Assembly: GCF_041228105.1 (NCBI RefSeq)
Contig: NZ_CP166097.1
Location: forward strand, 5,022,001-5,086,000
Direction of reading: 5' to 3'
Source: Pectobacterium aroidearum
GTDB taxonomy: Bacteria > Pseudomonadota > Gammaproteobacteria > Enterobacterales > Enterobacteriaceae
Length of the DNA: 64,000 nucleotides
In this document: positions 29,887-38,734 of the stretch, piece by piece
How the letters are laid out: each line of letters begins with the position of its first letter
Numbering within the stretch: position 1 is the stretch's first letter
Notes under the pieces: generated by a model
What the model saw: the letters and a program-made list of their open reading frames with translations, nothing else
What the model was told of the DNA's origin: nothing
The model's database searches: none
Translations under genes and position numbers: made by a program

Positions 29887-29977
29887 TTCACGACAGACAC
29901 CACGGATGGTTTTTTCTATCCCCTGCGGGAGCCCAACGCTATAATCCCCTCATCATTTGCTTAACAGGTATGCACCA

Positions 29978-30841
29978 ATGATTCGCAGCATGACCGCTTA
30001 CGCCCGCCGAGAAATCAAGGGCAACTGGGGAAGCGCAGCCTGGGAACTTCGTTCCGTTAACCAGCGCTATCTGGAAACCTATCTTCGTTTACCGGAACAA
30101 TTCCGCAGCCTCGAACCCGTCGCCCGTGAGCGCATTCGCGCCCGTTTGACCCGTGGCAAAATCGAATGCAACCTGCGTTTTGAGCTCGACCCGAGTGCGC
30201 AAAGTGCGCTGATTCTGAACGAGAAACTGGCGAAGCAACTTGTTGAGGCCGCCAACTGGGTCAAAATGCAGAGCGACGAAGGAGAAATCAACCCAGTTGA
30301 TATCCTGCGCTGGCCCGGCGTGATGTCGGCGGAAGAGCAGGATCTGGACGCTATCAGCGCCGAACTGCTGACCGCACTGGAAGGCGCGCTGGATGACTTC
30401 ATCGCCGCGCGTGAAAGCGAAGGCAACGCGCTGAAAGCGCTGATCGAACAGCGTCTGGCGGGTGTCAGCGCCGAAGTCGTCAAAGTCCGCGCCCAGATGC
30501 CGAACATCCTGCTCTGGCAGCGTGAGCGCCTGCAAAGCAAGCTGGAAGATGCACAGGTACAACTGGAAAATAACCGTCTGGAACAGGAACTGGTGCTGAT
30601 GGCGCAGCGCGTCGATGTCGCCGAAGAACTCGACCGCCTCGACGCTCACGTTAAAGAAACCTACAAAATCCTGAAAAAAGAAGAAGCCGTCGGCCGCCGC
30701 CTCGACTTCATGATGCAGGAATTCAACCGCGAATCGAACACGCTGGCCTCGAAATCCATCAACGCCGACGTCACCGCGTCAGCTATTGAGTTAAAAGTAC
30801 TGATCGAGCAAATGCGGGAACAGATTCAGAATATCGAGTAA
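29978..30841 (+). CDS. yicC: YicC family endoribonuclease
   Basis: YicC proteins are single-strand-cutting endoribonucleases, earlier listed as stress-related proteins of unknown function. The ATG at 29978 gives MIRSMTAYARREIKGNWGSA and 287 aa, equal to E. coli YicC; the ATG at 29957 would add 7 residues. The C-terminal segment GRRLDFMMQEFNRESNTLASK is the most conserved part and is intact. In E. coli it is divergent from rph; here about 11 kb of peptide genes lie between them. Confidence 0.95.
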   Translation: MIRSMTAYARREIKGNWGSAAWELRSVNQRYLETYLRLPEQFRSLEPVARERIRARLTRGKIECNLRFELDPSAQSALILNEKLAKQLVEAANWVKMQSDEGEINPVDILRWPGVMSAEEQDLDAISAELLTALEGALDDFIAARESEGNALKALIEQRLAGVSAEVVKVRAQMPNILLWQRERLQSKLEDAQVQLENNRLEQELVLMAQRVDVAEELDRLDAHVKETYKILKKEEAVGRRLDFMMQEFNRESNTLASKSINADVTASAIELKVLIEQMREQIQNIE

Positions 30842-30878
30842 CGATTCACGAAAAATCACCTGCTGTCAAAAAACCAAG

Positions 30879-30904
30879 AAGCCTGCGATATCGCGGGCTT
30901 TTTC
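30879..30904 (+). terminator. Rho-independent terminator after yicC
   Basis: The stem AGCCTGCGAT/ATCGCGGGCT (one G-T pair) is followed by a T run, 38 nt after the yicC stop. Confidence 0.85.
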
Positions 30905-31095
30905 ATCATAATCGATAAAAAAAATAAATTTTATTTATATCAGGATATATTATCGTGTTCTCTCAAAAAACAATACTTTCGCCCTATAATTAGTAGAATG
31001 CAAATTATCAGACAAGCAAAAACATTGAAATATTGCCAGTTATTCGGGTAAGCTGCCTGCATAAAAGGAGAAAAAATTTGTAAAAGGGATATGTA

Positions 31096-31791
31096 ATGCA
31101 ATTATCAGATTATTTAAAATACAAAATGGAATCTGAAAGAGCTCTCGCCACTCACTTAGATAGCATTGCGCATAAATTTAAAGAAAACACCGTAAGCATT
31201 GCTTCTGATTTGTATAGTGGAATAGAAAGAGTGACATGGTATTCATCTTGTTTTATAGAGAAATACAATGACGATTGTCAGCAATTGAAATCTGAAAATG
31301 GAAGGATGTACCTTGCCATAAAGCAAATATACAAAAGAAGAGATGTAATACTTGATATTCTAGTTGCTTATATAAAAATTTTATTAAAAGATACTGAGGA
31401 AAGAGAGCAAAAATTAATAGCTAAAGCTATATTAGGTATATCAATTGCTTCAGACATGACTACAAATAGAGCAATAAAAATGTCAGTTGCTTATCTGCTT
31501 GCAAAACATATTGCATCTTCGCTAAATTTTTCACTATCGATTCGCCGATCGATTAATAAATACTCACTAATAGGATTAAGTGCTCTCACTTTTCATGGCA
31601 AGGTTCAGAAAGCCGCGATGTCTGCACGACACCTACATAATGTATGCCCAGAGCTATATTGGTCTCTCTATGCTATGCAGGTTGAAATGTTGTACTTCGT
31701 ATTTGAAGAACGCCTGTCCCCCTACGTGCCAAGAAATCCCTATGACAAAATCGATATCACAGAAGCAATAAATGGAATTCTAAAAAAATGA
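31096..31791 (+). CDS. Uncharacterised 231-aa protein, candidate secreted antibacterial effector
   Basis: I do not recognise this protein. It is AT-rich against its surroundings, has no signal peptide, and has an N-terminal half rich in charge. Several central stretches are hydrophobic or amphipathic (about residues 84-99, 108-120 and 131-148, e.g. AIKMSVAYLLAKHIASSL), as might insert into a membrane. AAGGGA precedes the ATG. Its stop overlaps the ATG of a 65-aa two-helix membrane protein (ATGA), and an orphan hcp gene is convergent just beyond. That context is typical of a T6SS effector with its immunity protein, possibly of the pore-forming kind such as Serratia Ssp6. The function is inference. 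Confidence 0.75.
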   Translation: MQLSDYLKYKMESERALATHLDSIAHKFKENTVSIASDLYSGIERVTWYSSCFIEKYNDDCQQLKSENGRMYLAIKQIYKRRDVILDILVAYIKILLKDTEEREQKLIAKAILGISIASDMTTNRAIKMSVAYLLAKHIASSLNFSLSIRRSINKYSLIGLSALTFHGKVQKAAMSARHLHNVCPELYWSLYAMQVEMLYFVFEERLSPYVPRNPYDKIDITEAINGILKK

Positions 31792-31985
31792 GCTTAAAGA
31801 AAATATTTTCTTATGCAGCTAAAGAGTTTATTAACACATATACCACGATGGCGCTAATGATTGGTTTAGGTGTTTTATTCTACGAATTCATCCCTGAGCA
31901 TTGGGGAAAACTGACTATTCTTTCTATTGTCATTATTGTTTATGTTGACGTAAAATTCTTTTCAAAAAAATCAGGCCGAAAGTAA
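31788..31985 (+). CDS. Small two-helix membrane protein, candidate immunity protein
   Basis: A 65-aa protein with hydrophobic helices at about residues 19-33 (TTMALMIGLGVLFYEF) and 41-55 (LTILSIVIIVYVDVKFF), ending in the basic tail KKSGRK. Translation is coupled to the upstream 231-aa gene by a 4-nt overlap. A small inner-membrane protein is what would be expected to neutralise a membrane-active effector, but no family was recognised. Confidence 0.75.
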   Translation: MSLKKIFSYAAKEFINTYTTMALMIGLGVLFYEFIPEHWGKLTILSIVIIVYVDVKFFSKKSGRK

Positions 31986-31995
31986 ATCGGCCTTT
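31973..31995. terminator. Hairpin shared by the candidate immunity gene and hcp
   Basis: The perfect 7-bp stem AGGCCGA/TCGGCCT encloses the stop codon of the 65-aa gene and lies 8 nt from the hcp stop on the other strand. T-rich flanks on both sides suggest a bidirectional terminator. Confidence 0.65.
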
Positions 31996-32002
31996 AATAT
32001 TA

Positions 32003-32482
32003 TCAGTAGGCTACATTCTGCCAAAGCATGTATGCACTTGTTCTTGCAATAACATGTTCCCATTCAATAGAAGCAAATTTGAATGATACGCTTTCCTGTG
32101 GCTGAACTTCATTATGTGTCAGTGAGTTAGGATAGAAAAAACGGATATTGCTGATAAGCGCATCCCGAAGCTTCATCTTAAAATAAAGTTCATTCCCACC
32201 AGATTGAGCCGTTCTATAGAAAGAAAAAACGCACTCCAGTTTTTCCTTATCATTAATTGCCTGAGCGAAAAGTGGTGTGGCTTTATCAATTGGTTTTCTG
32301 ATTTCTACAGGAAGAAGAGAAATATTTTCTTCCCGACTAATGTTATTCACCAACTCATAAACAAAAATTTCATTCTCATGTGCGGATTGATACTTGTTTC
32401 CAATAGAATCCAGCGACGAACAACCTGCTGATATCAGTCCCTGCTTTTCCCCGGTAACGCTAAGATAAATAAGGTTGGACAT
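32003..32482 (-). CDS. hcp: Hcp family type VI secretion tube protein (orphan)
   Basis: Hcp hexamers form the inner tube of the T6SS and carry small effectors. The ATG at 32482 has GGAGG at 4-nt spacing and gives MSNLIYLSVTGEKQGLISAG, the Hcp N-terminus (159 aa). An upstream in-frame ATG at 32539 would add 19 residues without family match. Conserved parts include SLLPVEIRKPIDKATPLFAQA region and the C-terminal FASIEWEHVIARTSAYMLWQ. No other T6SS structural gene is in the window, so it must work with an apparatus encoded elsewhere. Confidence 0.9.
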   Translation of the reverse strand: MSNLIYLSVTGEKQGLISAGCSSLDSIGNKYQSAHENEIFVYELVNNISREENISLLPVEIRKPIDKATPLFAQAINDKEKLECVFSFYRTAQSGGNELYFKMKLRDALISNIRFFYPNSLTHNEVQPQESVSFKFASIEWEHVIARTSAYMLWQNVAY

Positions 32483-33047
32483 TATGCCTCCATACAAAAA
32501 ATCCCACTCTACGGCACAAAACCGTAGTATCAACTGCATGGATATAATACGCCCTAAGGTGAGTATTTAAAATAAAAAACCCAATGTTTTCGTGTAATTT
32601 CATGAATCATGAAATATCGCTTAAAGGATACCCTTTACAACAAATACTATTATAATCGACAGCCGACCTTCCTGACGTTTTTTAATAATTTTATCAGTCT
32701 ATCTTTGTCATGATTTTCTCACTTACGTAAATTCGTTCTATTCTTCCAACATTATTAATCATCTAGCTGTGATACAAAAACGTTATTCAACCGACTTTTA
32801 CATATCAAATAATCACTGATTTTTCGATATGGCAACAGTGGGGAATAAGCAGAAAACTCAGCATACCTTCTCTGACAAAAGCATCAGGATTTCTATTTAT
32901 TCTTGGCATTTAATATAAAATCTGGAATAAAAATAGTAACTATATTAGTGACCCATCCATATCCAAGATATCAATACAATGGCGTTGATTGAATTTATAT
33001 TTCCTTAAAATGAAAAGGATGGGTCTTAGAATTTAATCAAAATAAAA
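32483..33047. other. Intergenic AT-rich stretch upstream of hcp
   Basis: About 565 nt without a convincing gene on either strand. It should hold the hcp promoter. No repeat or RNA gene was recognised. Confidence 0.6.
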
Positions 33048-33410
33048 TCAGGATGTGTATTCACAATTACAGCTAGTGTATTGCTGCTTAGTATTAATAT
33101 AAACATGACATGACTTCTCATGTTTATTATTTTTATACAATCTTACCGTTAAATGCATATTTTTATCAGTTGCCGTAGTATGGGGACCAGCAACGACCAT
33201 CGCACCCGTTGTCGATCCTGCCATGTTGGCATAAGCACTGACCGTAGGACATTGTTTAACAACGTTTTCAGCTGAGCGCTTACTCATGTCTACAGTGCTT
33301 ACTGCATTCCAGTTTGATGAAAAATCCAGATAGCCCGCATGCGCAACAGTAGAGGTAAAAATAAAAATAGAGGAAACTAATAATGTTCGAACAACTTTAG
33401 AGGTATTCAT
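33048..33410 (-). CDS. Small secreted cysteine-containing protein, unknown function
   Basis: A 120-aa protein with a clear Sec signal peptide (VVRTLLVSSIFIFTSTVAHA, cleavage after about residue 25), giving a mature protein of about 95 residues. It has four cysteines (Cys54 and three near the C-terminus in KSCHVYINTKQQYTSCNCEY), which could form two disulfides. AGGAG precedes the ATG at good spacing. It is AT-rich and lies in the accessory stretch after hcp. I do not recognise a family. Confidence 0.75.
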   Translation of the reverse strand: MNTSKVVRTLLVSSIFIFTSTVAHAGYLDFSSNWNAVSTVDMSKRSAENVVKQCPTVSAYANMAGSTTGAMVVAGPHTTATDKNMHLTVRLYKNNKHEKSCHVYINTKQQYTSCNCEYTS

Positions 33411-33672
33411 AATGATTTACTCCTGTCTTCGATTGATAGAGAATCTTTATAAATTAAGGTGATATTTTTACGAAAGCATCATAAATTGCATATCGGCAAC
33501 CCATGACAGATATATTATTAGCTAGAGTTTTATTTAATCAAATAAGCTCTAAAGCATAGTGCTTTTGACTACCTATCCCTAGGCCATATGGCATTTATCG
33601 ACACCACCGTCACCACTTAATGCCATCTCAGGAATATCTTCACCCGCAACAAAACAGGGAAAAACAACCGCC

Positions 33673-34230
33673 ATGCGTTACCTCGTCCTCCCCGTTATTC
33701 TTCTTGTGTTAACCGGCTGCAAGGCGCTCACCACCTTCGATAAATACGCCACGATGCGTCTTTATGAAGTTTATGAAGCAGAGAATCTTTCTGCCTGTGA
33801 TTACAAACCGCAGTTTCGTGACTGCACAGTGGATAAGCGATCTTTTAATGTCAGGATTACTGACGATAAGAGCAAAATTGCGTTAGTGGTAGGAAAGCGT
33901 TATGCCTATTTCGGCTTCACGCGTGATGATTTTGCACGCCAGACGCAGCCGCTGCGTGATTTCCTGATTTGGGCAGAAGATCCGAATGCGCAAGATAAAC
34001 AGATCAAGCAATTACGTAAGGCCGGAAACGTTGGCGGAAGTCTGTTTTACAACACAGAGGTGGAATATCAGTTCGATTACCTGCACACGCGTGCCGATGT
34101 TCCGCTGCTCGTCGTTAAACCGCATGAAAACGCGAATTCTTATGGCCTGACCGTCGAAGAAGTGAAAAACCTGCTGTCGGTGATGGATGCCTGGTATGCC
34201 GGCACGTTTTCCGGGAAACAGCTCACCTAA
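33673..34230 (+). CDS. Putative lipoprotein, unknown function (185 aa)
   Basis: The N-terminus MRYLVLPVILLVLTGCKALT contains a lipobox (LTGC), so lipidation at Cys16 is predicted. The residue after the cysteine is Lys, not Asp, which favours outer-membrane sorting. The remainder is hydrophilic without a recognised domain. It is convergent with a second lipoprotein gene 48 nt beyond its stop. Confidence 0.8.
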   Translation: MRYLVLPVILLVLTGCKALTTFDKYATMRLYEVYEAENLSACDYKPQFRDCTVDKRSFNVRITDDKSKIALVVGKRYAYFGFTRDDFARQTQPLRDFLIWAEDPNAQDKQIKQLRKAGNVGGSLFYNTEVEYQFDYLHTRADVPLLVVKPHENANSYGLTVEEVKNLLSVMDAWYAGTFSGKQLT

Positions 34231-34277
34231 ACATAGTGAAGGCGGCCAGACAGATCGCGTCTGGCCGAGTAGCAGCA

Positions 34278-34823
34278 TTAAAACTTATGCACTCTGGAAT
34301 CAAATCCACCGCAGTTTTTCAGCATCAAATCTTTGACGGGGCGACGGTCGTAGTAACCTTTTTCCGTCTTGAACACTTCGTAGACTTCAATGCGGCGTGG
34401 CGAATAAGTATCAACAAATTTACCAGTAACATAATAGTAATTCCCCACCACGGGCTTAAAGGTCACGGAACTAAATCCACCATTCGCAGCAATCATTCTG
34501 ACTGCAATATTGTGTTGCGCGCTGACCCAAAATTCACGAATCATCGTTGGTGTTTCTGGAATAGCTGGGAAGCCGAGTTCTTTATTATTGAGTTTAGTTT
34601 GGAACCCAAATGCATTATTGGTATAGCCATTTTCTGGTGCATCAATATTAATACATCTGTCAGTCGTCGGATAAACGCGAATATAGTCGAGATTGCGATT
34701 ATCGAACGTGATACCCACACGATCAGCACCCTGATAATCTTCCAGCTTATGGCTATAGGTTGCGACCGAACATCCGCTAAGTAATACCGCGCCCATTCCA
34801 ATCAGAAGCATTTTCCCAAACAT
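34278..34823 (-). CDS. Putative lipoprotein, unknown function (181 aa)
   Basis: The start at 34823 (MFGKMLLIGMGAVLLSGCSV) gives a short signal with lipobox LSGC; ATG at 34829 is an alternative. Ser follows the lipidated Cys, consistent with outer-membrane localisation. The mature part (VATYSHKLEDYQGADRVGI...) has no family that I recognise. It lies head to tail with the convergent lipoprotein at 33673, but the two do not look similar to each other. Confidence 0.8.
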   Translation of the reverse strand: MFGKMLLIGMGAVLLSGCSVATYSHKLEDYQGADRVGITFDNRNLDYIRVYPTTDRCINIDAPENGYTNNAFGFQTKLNNKELGFPAIPETPTMIREFWVSAQHNIAVRMIAANGGFSSVTFKPVVGNYYYVTGKFVDTYSPRRIEVYEVFKTEKGYYDRRPVKDLMLKNCGGFDSRVHKF

Positions 34824-34936
34824 AACCATCCCTTACCTTTATAAAATCAGAACATCCTGATTATTTTACGTCGTTTTTTATTCGAAAATTGATTCTGGAT
34901 TACCTCACCTTAAACACTATTAATAAACGAGGCAAC

Positions 34937-35445
34937 ATGGCAATTTCGCTCTATTACACCGCGCGACGCAAAAAATCCCTGAGCCCACAAGAGATCTCTG
35001 CCGTAAAGGAGATTATCCGACGCCATTCCGTTGACGAAAAAATTGAGAAATACCTGACGACTGGCGAGGGCCTGAATTGGGAATCCTTTGATTTCGCCCT
35101 CAACGTGAAAACCGGTAACGTATTCAGAAAAGGGATCGTGTTTTCTGGCTCAACCACACTTCCCAATAATGACGAGGAAGCCACCTGGGTTGGCGTGCAG
35201 CACTGGTGCCAGTGTTTATCCGAAATACGCCTCGCCCTGACACACTGTGAATGGTACGTCGCGGTCGACGACCACAGCATACCGTGGGACGTCGAGGCAA
35301 AGGCGTATGACCCCACGCGCTGAAATCTGAGCCTCTGACGCGTGCTGAAGAGGGGACAAAAGACGAATTTGGCCTGTGGTTCTTAGCCAAAGCCCCCGCA
35401 GGCGTGGTGTGGATCACGCCCGAAGGGCAAGAGATTTGGACTTAG
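34937..35445 (+). pseudogene. Hypothetical protein with an apparent frameshift
   Basis: The ATG at 34937, with GAGG upstream, opens a frame starting MAISLYYTARRKKSLSPQEI that ends at 35323 after YDPTR. In the -1 frame, coding-like sequence starts right there and runs to 35445 (PHALKSEPLTRAEEG ... WITPEGQEIWT). One extra C in the CCCC run at 35311-35314 would join the two into a single protein of about 170 aa ending in a plausible C-terminus. So either the gene is disrupted or the base call is wrong. I do not recognise the family; an antitoxin or immunity role is possible but not shown. Confidence 0.6.
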
Positions 35446-35455
35446 CGCAGGCGAC

Positions 35456-36655
35456 TCACTCAGCCTTCTTATTCTCCACACTCTGAGATTCTACAGCCCG
35501 ATCATCTGCCGTTTGGTTCACCGCGGCATCGGCCTCTTCGGGAGTGATCGTACTCGCGTAAAGACGGCCTTCCTCGATAAAATCTTCGTCGATACCTTCA
35601 ATATTTTCCTGATTGTCACGCCCGGACAGGATGTTCCAGCAGGCGATGAACAGCGCAGCAATCAGCGGACCAATCACAAAACCGTTAATCCCGTAGATTT
35701 CCATGCCGCCCAGCGTGGCGATCAGAATCAGGTAATCCGGCATTTTGGTGTCTTTCCCCACCAGAAGCGGACGCAGAATGTTATCCACCAGCCCAATCAC
35801 CAGCACGAAGAACGCGACAATGAAGATCGCCTGCCAGAGCATATCCGTGGCGAACAGGAAGACCGCAGCAGGCACCCAGATAATCGCCGAGCCCACGGCA
35901 GGAATCAGCGACAGGAACGCCATCAGCGAGCCCCACAGCAGGCTACCTTCTATCCCTGCGATGGAGAATGCAATGCCGCCCAGCGTCCCCTGCACAATCG
36001 CCACCACGGCGGTGCCCTTTACGGTCGCCCGGGATACCGCGGCAAACTTCACCAGCAGGTGGTGCTTCACATGGGTGGAAAGCGGCAGCGATTCCAGAAT
36101 CAGGTTTACCAGATAGGAACCGTCTTTCAGGAGGAAGAACAGCAGGTAGAGCATCACCCCGAAACCAATGAAGAAGGTGAAGGTGCCTTTGCCGATCAGT
36201 AACACGCTGCCCGCCAGATATTGCCCGCCTTTCAGCGCGACCTGAGACAGCTCTTGCTGTATTTTGGCGGCGTTATCCAGATTGTGCTCCGCCAGGAAAT
36301 GCCGCGCCCACTTCGGCAGATGTTGAAGCAGCTCCGCCAGCACCACCGGGAATTGCGTATTGCTGTCCTGCAATCGGGTATAAACCCCGTTAATCTCAAC
36401 CACCAGCGAGGAGACAATGACCCCCAATGGAATGAAGACGATCAGGAAGATGATCAGCACCGTCAGCAGCGAGGCAACACCGTTGCGATCATTCAGTTTT
36501 TGCCGAATTTTGCTTTTCAGCGGATGGAAGATGACGGCCAACACCGCCGCCCACAAGATGGCGGAATAATACGGTGCCAGTATGTCAAAAAACGCCAGCG
36601 TGACGACAAATAAGATAAGGATGAAGAATCCCTTCGTAAGCCCTTTAATATTCAC
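35456..36655 (-). CDS. AI-2E family transporter
   Basis: A 399-aa polytopic membrane protein of the AI-2E (UPF0118/PerM) family with about seven or eight segments. It has the conserved features FIPLGVIVSSLV, YLLFFLLKDG near the centre, and LIPAVGSAIIWVPAA followed by DNILRPLLVG. The C-terminus is a long acidic hydrophilic tail (about 60 residues). The GTG at 36655 is preceded by AAGGGG at 8-nt spacing; the ATG at 36715 has no good site and adds 20 unlikely residues. The family exports or exchanges varied solutes; AI-2 transport should not be assumed. Confidence 0.85.
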   Translation of the reverse strand: MNIKGLTKGFFILILFVVTLAFFDILAPYYSAILWAAVLAVIFHPLKSKIRQKLNDRNGVASLLTVLIIFLIVFIPLGVIVSSLVVEINGVYTRLQDSNTQFPVVLAELLQHLPKWARHFLAEHNLDNAAKIQQELSQVALKGGQYLAGSVLLIGKGTFTFFIGFGVMLYLLFFLLKDGSYLVNLILESLPLSTHVKHHLLVKFAAVSRATVKGTAVVAIVQGTLGGIAFSIAGIEGSLLWGSLMAFLSLIPAVGSAIIWVPAAVFLFATDMLWQAIFIVAFFVLVIGLVDNILRPLLVGKDTKMPDYLILIATLGGMEIYGINGFVIGPLIAALFIACWNILSGRDNQENIEGIDEDFIEEGRLYASTITPEEADAAVNQTADDRAVESQSVENKKAE

Positions 36656-36748
36656 AACGATTTCCCCTTCATTCAATCTGCTCTCGAAATATAGAACGAA
36701 GTGGGGCGTTTGCAATACCGGAAAGAGCGCATAGTGCTGAGGAAACGG

Positions 36749-37249
36749 CTAGGCGAGCGCCTCATGAGTGGCAATAAAGTCATTTTTTAACTGGCTATAC
36801 ACGGCAGCATCATCGTCGCACGCCAGTGCAGCGGCGCGTTTTATTGCCGTGTACTCGGCACATACGGCTGGGTTTGCCCGCAGATAATCCCGGAAAGCCA
36901 GGTGCCGCTGAATATGCCCATCACCCACAACAAAAGCGTGAAGATGGTGCGTGCGCACATCGCCACCTTTGGTGTAGTAACGACGTCCCGCTATTCCGTT
37001 TTCGCCACGAGGACGATAGCCCAGATCGACCATGACATGATCGAAGCTGTCCAAAGCGGATAACGAAACCACTTCCAGCAGCATATCAATCAACGGCTTA
37101 GCGGATAGCCCCAGCACGGCCGTGCTGCCGATGTGATGCACATTTACCACAACTTCGCCGAGCGCCTGCGTGAGTTCCCTTGCCGCCGTTGCATAATTTG
37201 TCGCCCACTGTGGATCGTAATCCACTACGGTAATTGTCCGTCCACCCAT
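36749..37249 (-). CDS. GrpB family (UPF0157) protein
   Basis: A 166-aa member of the GrpB family, distantly related to nucleotidyltransferases and sometimes found fused to dephospho-CoA kinase. It has the hallmark VHHIGSTAVLGLSAKPLIDMLLEV, RRYYTKGG and HLHAFVVGDG stretches. It is a single-domain form. The function is not established. It lies behind lldD on the same strand, separated by a hairpin. Confidence 0.85.
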   Translation of the reverse strand: MGGRTITVVDYDPQWATNYATAARELTQALGEVVVNVHHIGSTAVLGLSAKPLIDMLLEVVSLSALDSFDHVMVDLGYRPRGENGIAGRRYYTKGGDVRTHHLHAFVVGDGHIQRHLAFRDYLRANPAVCAEYTAIKRAAALACDDDAAVYSQLKNDFIATHEALA

Positions 37250-37326
37250 TCACTGCTCTCCCAACACGGCCTTATCGTGTAAAGGGTATCAACGTTCAGG
37301 GGACGATTCAAAAGCCATCGGGAAAC

Positions 37327-37351
37327 GCGGCGAGAGGAAGCGTCTCGCCGC
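37327..37351 (-). terminator. Hairpin terminator after lldD
   Basis: A perfect 9-bp stem GCGGCGAGA/TCTCGCCGC with a 7-nt loop, 12 nt after the lldD stop on the minus strand, followed by GTTTCCC. It is a likely terminator, although the T run is short. Confidence 0.6.
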
Positions 37352-37362
37352 TTGATGGGGGC

Positions 37363-38523
37363 TTACAGGCCATCCAAACGCCGCTGAGTCGCCTGCACCA
37401 GCGAATCGGTGGTGATATCAGCAATCGACTTAGCACCCGTGAGCGTCATCGCCACACGCATCTCTTTTTCGATCAGGTTCAGCAGGTTAACCACGCCCGC
37501 TTCGCCCGCCGCCGCTAACGCGTAGACAAACGCGCGCCCGAGCATCACGCTATCCGCCCCCAGCGCAATCATGCGCACCACGTCCAGACCAGTACGAATA
37601 CCGGAATCCGCCAGAATGGTGATATCGCCTTTCACCGCATCGGCGATGGCTGGCAGCGCATGTGCCGTCGATAGCACGCCGTCCAACTGGCGACCGCCGT
37701 GGTTAGAGACCACGATGCCGTCTGCACCGAATTTCACGGCTTCTTTGGCATCTTCCGGGTCAAGAATGCCTTTGATGATCATCGGCCCTTTCCACATCTC
37801 GCGGATCCACGCCAAATCCTGCCAGGAAATAGAGGAATCGAAATTCTCCGCCAGCCAGCCGATATAGTTTTCCAGCGTCGTCGGCGTGCCGCGATAGGCG
37901 GAAACGTTGCCCAGATCGTGCGGTTTACCGTTCAGGCCAACATCCCATGCCCACTGTGGATGCACCATCGCCTGCAAAACACGGCGTATCGCCGCATTCG
38001 GGCCGCTCATGCCAGAGTGCGCATCGCGATAGCGCGCGCCCGGCGTCGGCATATCCACGGTAAATACCAGCGTCTTGACCCCGGCGGCCTGCGCGCGCTC
38101 CAGCACGTTGCGCATAAAACCGCGATCTTTTAACACATAGAGCTGGAACCACAGCGGCCGCTCGATAGTCGGTGCCACCTCCTCAATCGGGCAGACAGAG
38201 ACGGTAGACAGCGTAAAGGGTATGCCCTTCTGCGCCGCCGCACGGGCGGCCTGCACCTCGCCGCGTCGGGCGTACATTCCAGTCAGGCCAACGGGCGCCA
38301 ACACCACCGGCATCGCCAGTTTTTCGCCAAACAGCTGTGTTTCCAGGCTAAGGTCGGAGACATTTTTCAGGATACGCTGACGCAGCGCGATATCCGCCAG
38401 ATCGGCGGTATTACGCCTGAGCGTGTGCTCGCCATACGCACCGCCATCGACGTAGTGGAAAAGAAATGGCGGCAGCTTACGCTGCGCCGCCGCCCGGTAG
38501 TCCGTTGAAGCAGAGATGATCAT
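37363..38523 (-). CDS. lldD: L-lactate dehydrogenase (FMN-dependent, respiratory)
   Basis: LldD is a membrane-associated FMN enzyme that oxidises L-lactate to pyruvate and passes electrons to quinone. The 386-aa protein has the alpha-hydroxyacid oxidase core, including the catalytic-histidine motif [12 protein letters not shown] and the FMN-phosphate segment [13 protein letters not shown]. It is orphaned from lldP and lldR, but the aldA gene directly upstream on the same strand makes lactate from lactaldehyde. The pair forms a short route from lactaldehyde to pyruvate. Confidence 0.96.
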   Translation of the reverse strand: MIISASTDYRAAAQRKLPPFLFHYVDGGAYGEHTLRRNTADLADIALRQRILKNVSDLSLETQLFGEKLAMPVVLAPVGLTGMYARRGEVQAARAAAQKGIPFTLSTVSVCPIEEVAPTIERPLWFQLYVLKDRGFMRNVLERAQAAGVKTLVFTVDMPTPGARYRDAHSGMSGPNAAIRRVLQAMVHPQWAWDVGLNGKPHDLGNVSAYRGTPTTLENYIGWLAENFDSSISWQDLAWIREMWKGPMIIKGILDPEDAKEAVKFGADGIVVSNHGGRQLDGVLSTAHALPAIADAVKGDITILADSGIRTGLDVVRMIALGADSVMLGRAFVYALAAAGEAGVVNLLNLIEKEMRVAMTLTGAKSIADITTDSLVQATQRRLDGL

Positions 38524-38589
38524 CGTCCTTTCCCATCCTTCTTCTTGTTGGTGTCATTCTTGCGGTCAGTAATGACCGTTACTGGAGCT

Positions 38590-38720
38590 GCTTTTAGTGA
38601 AATTATGCTGTTCACGTAAGCCCGTTTTTAGGGGAAACACAGGGGGAGGTTCCCGCAGGGACACCTCACCCCAGTGGTCGCCCCGTGTATCTCGATGCTT
38701 AAACGATCGGCATTACCTTT
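38590..38720. repeat. Structured intergenic element between aldA and lldD
   Basis: The gap of about 210 nt contains GGGGAGGTTCCC and GGGACACCTCACCCC, which fold on each other around a GCA loop. Two near-identical TTAGTGAAATT stretches lie at its sides (about 38599 and 38732). It looks like a non-coding structured repeat, but no second copy is present in the window. Confidence 0.4.
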
Positions 38721-38734
38721 GGTGAAATTACCTG

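Noticed and set aside
34236..34784. 182-codon frame antisense to the lipoprotein at 34278
   Set aside because: The minus-strand gene has a lipobox and plausible start; the antisense frame has neither and starts inside the preceding gene's downstream region.
35513..36202. 229-codon frame antisense to the AI-2E family gene
   Set aside because: The translation is a low-complexity, His/Gln/Arg-rich reading typical of a shadow of hydrophobic codons.
35456..36655. AI-2 exporter as a quorum-sensing component
   Set aside because: The family name comes from one member; many members do other transport, and luxS or lsr genes are not nearby.
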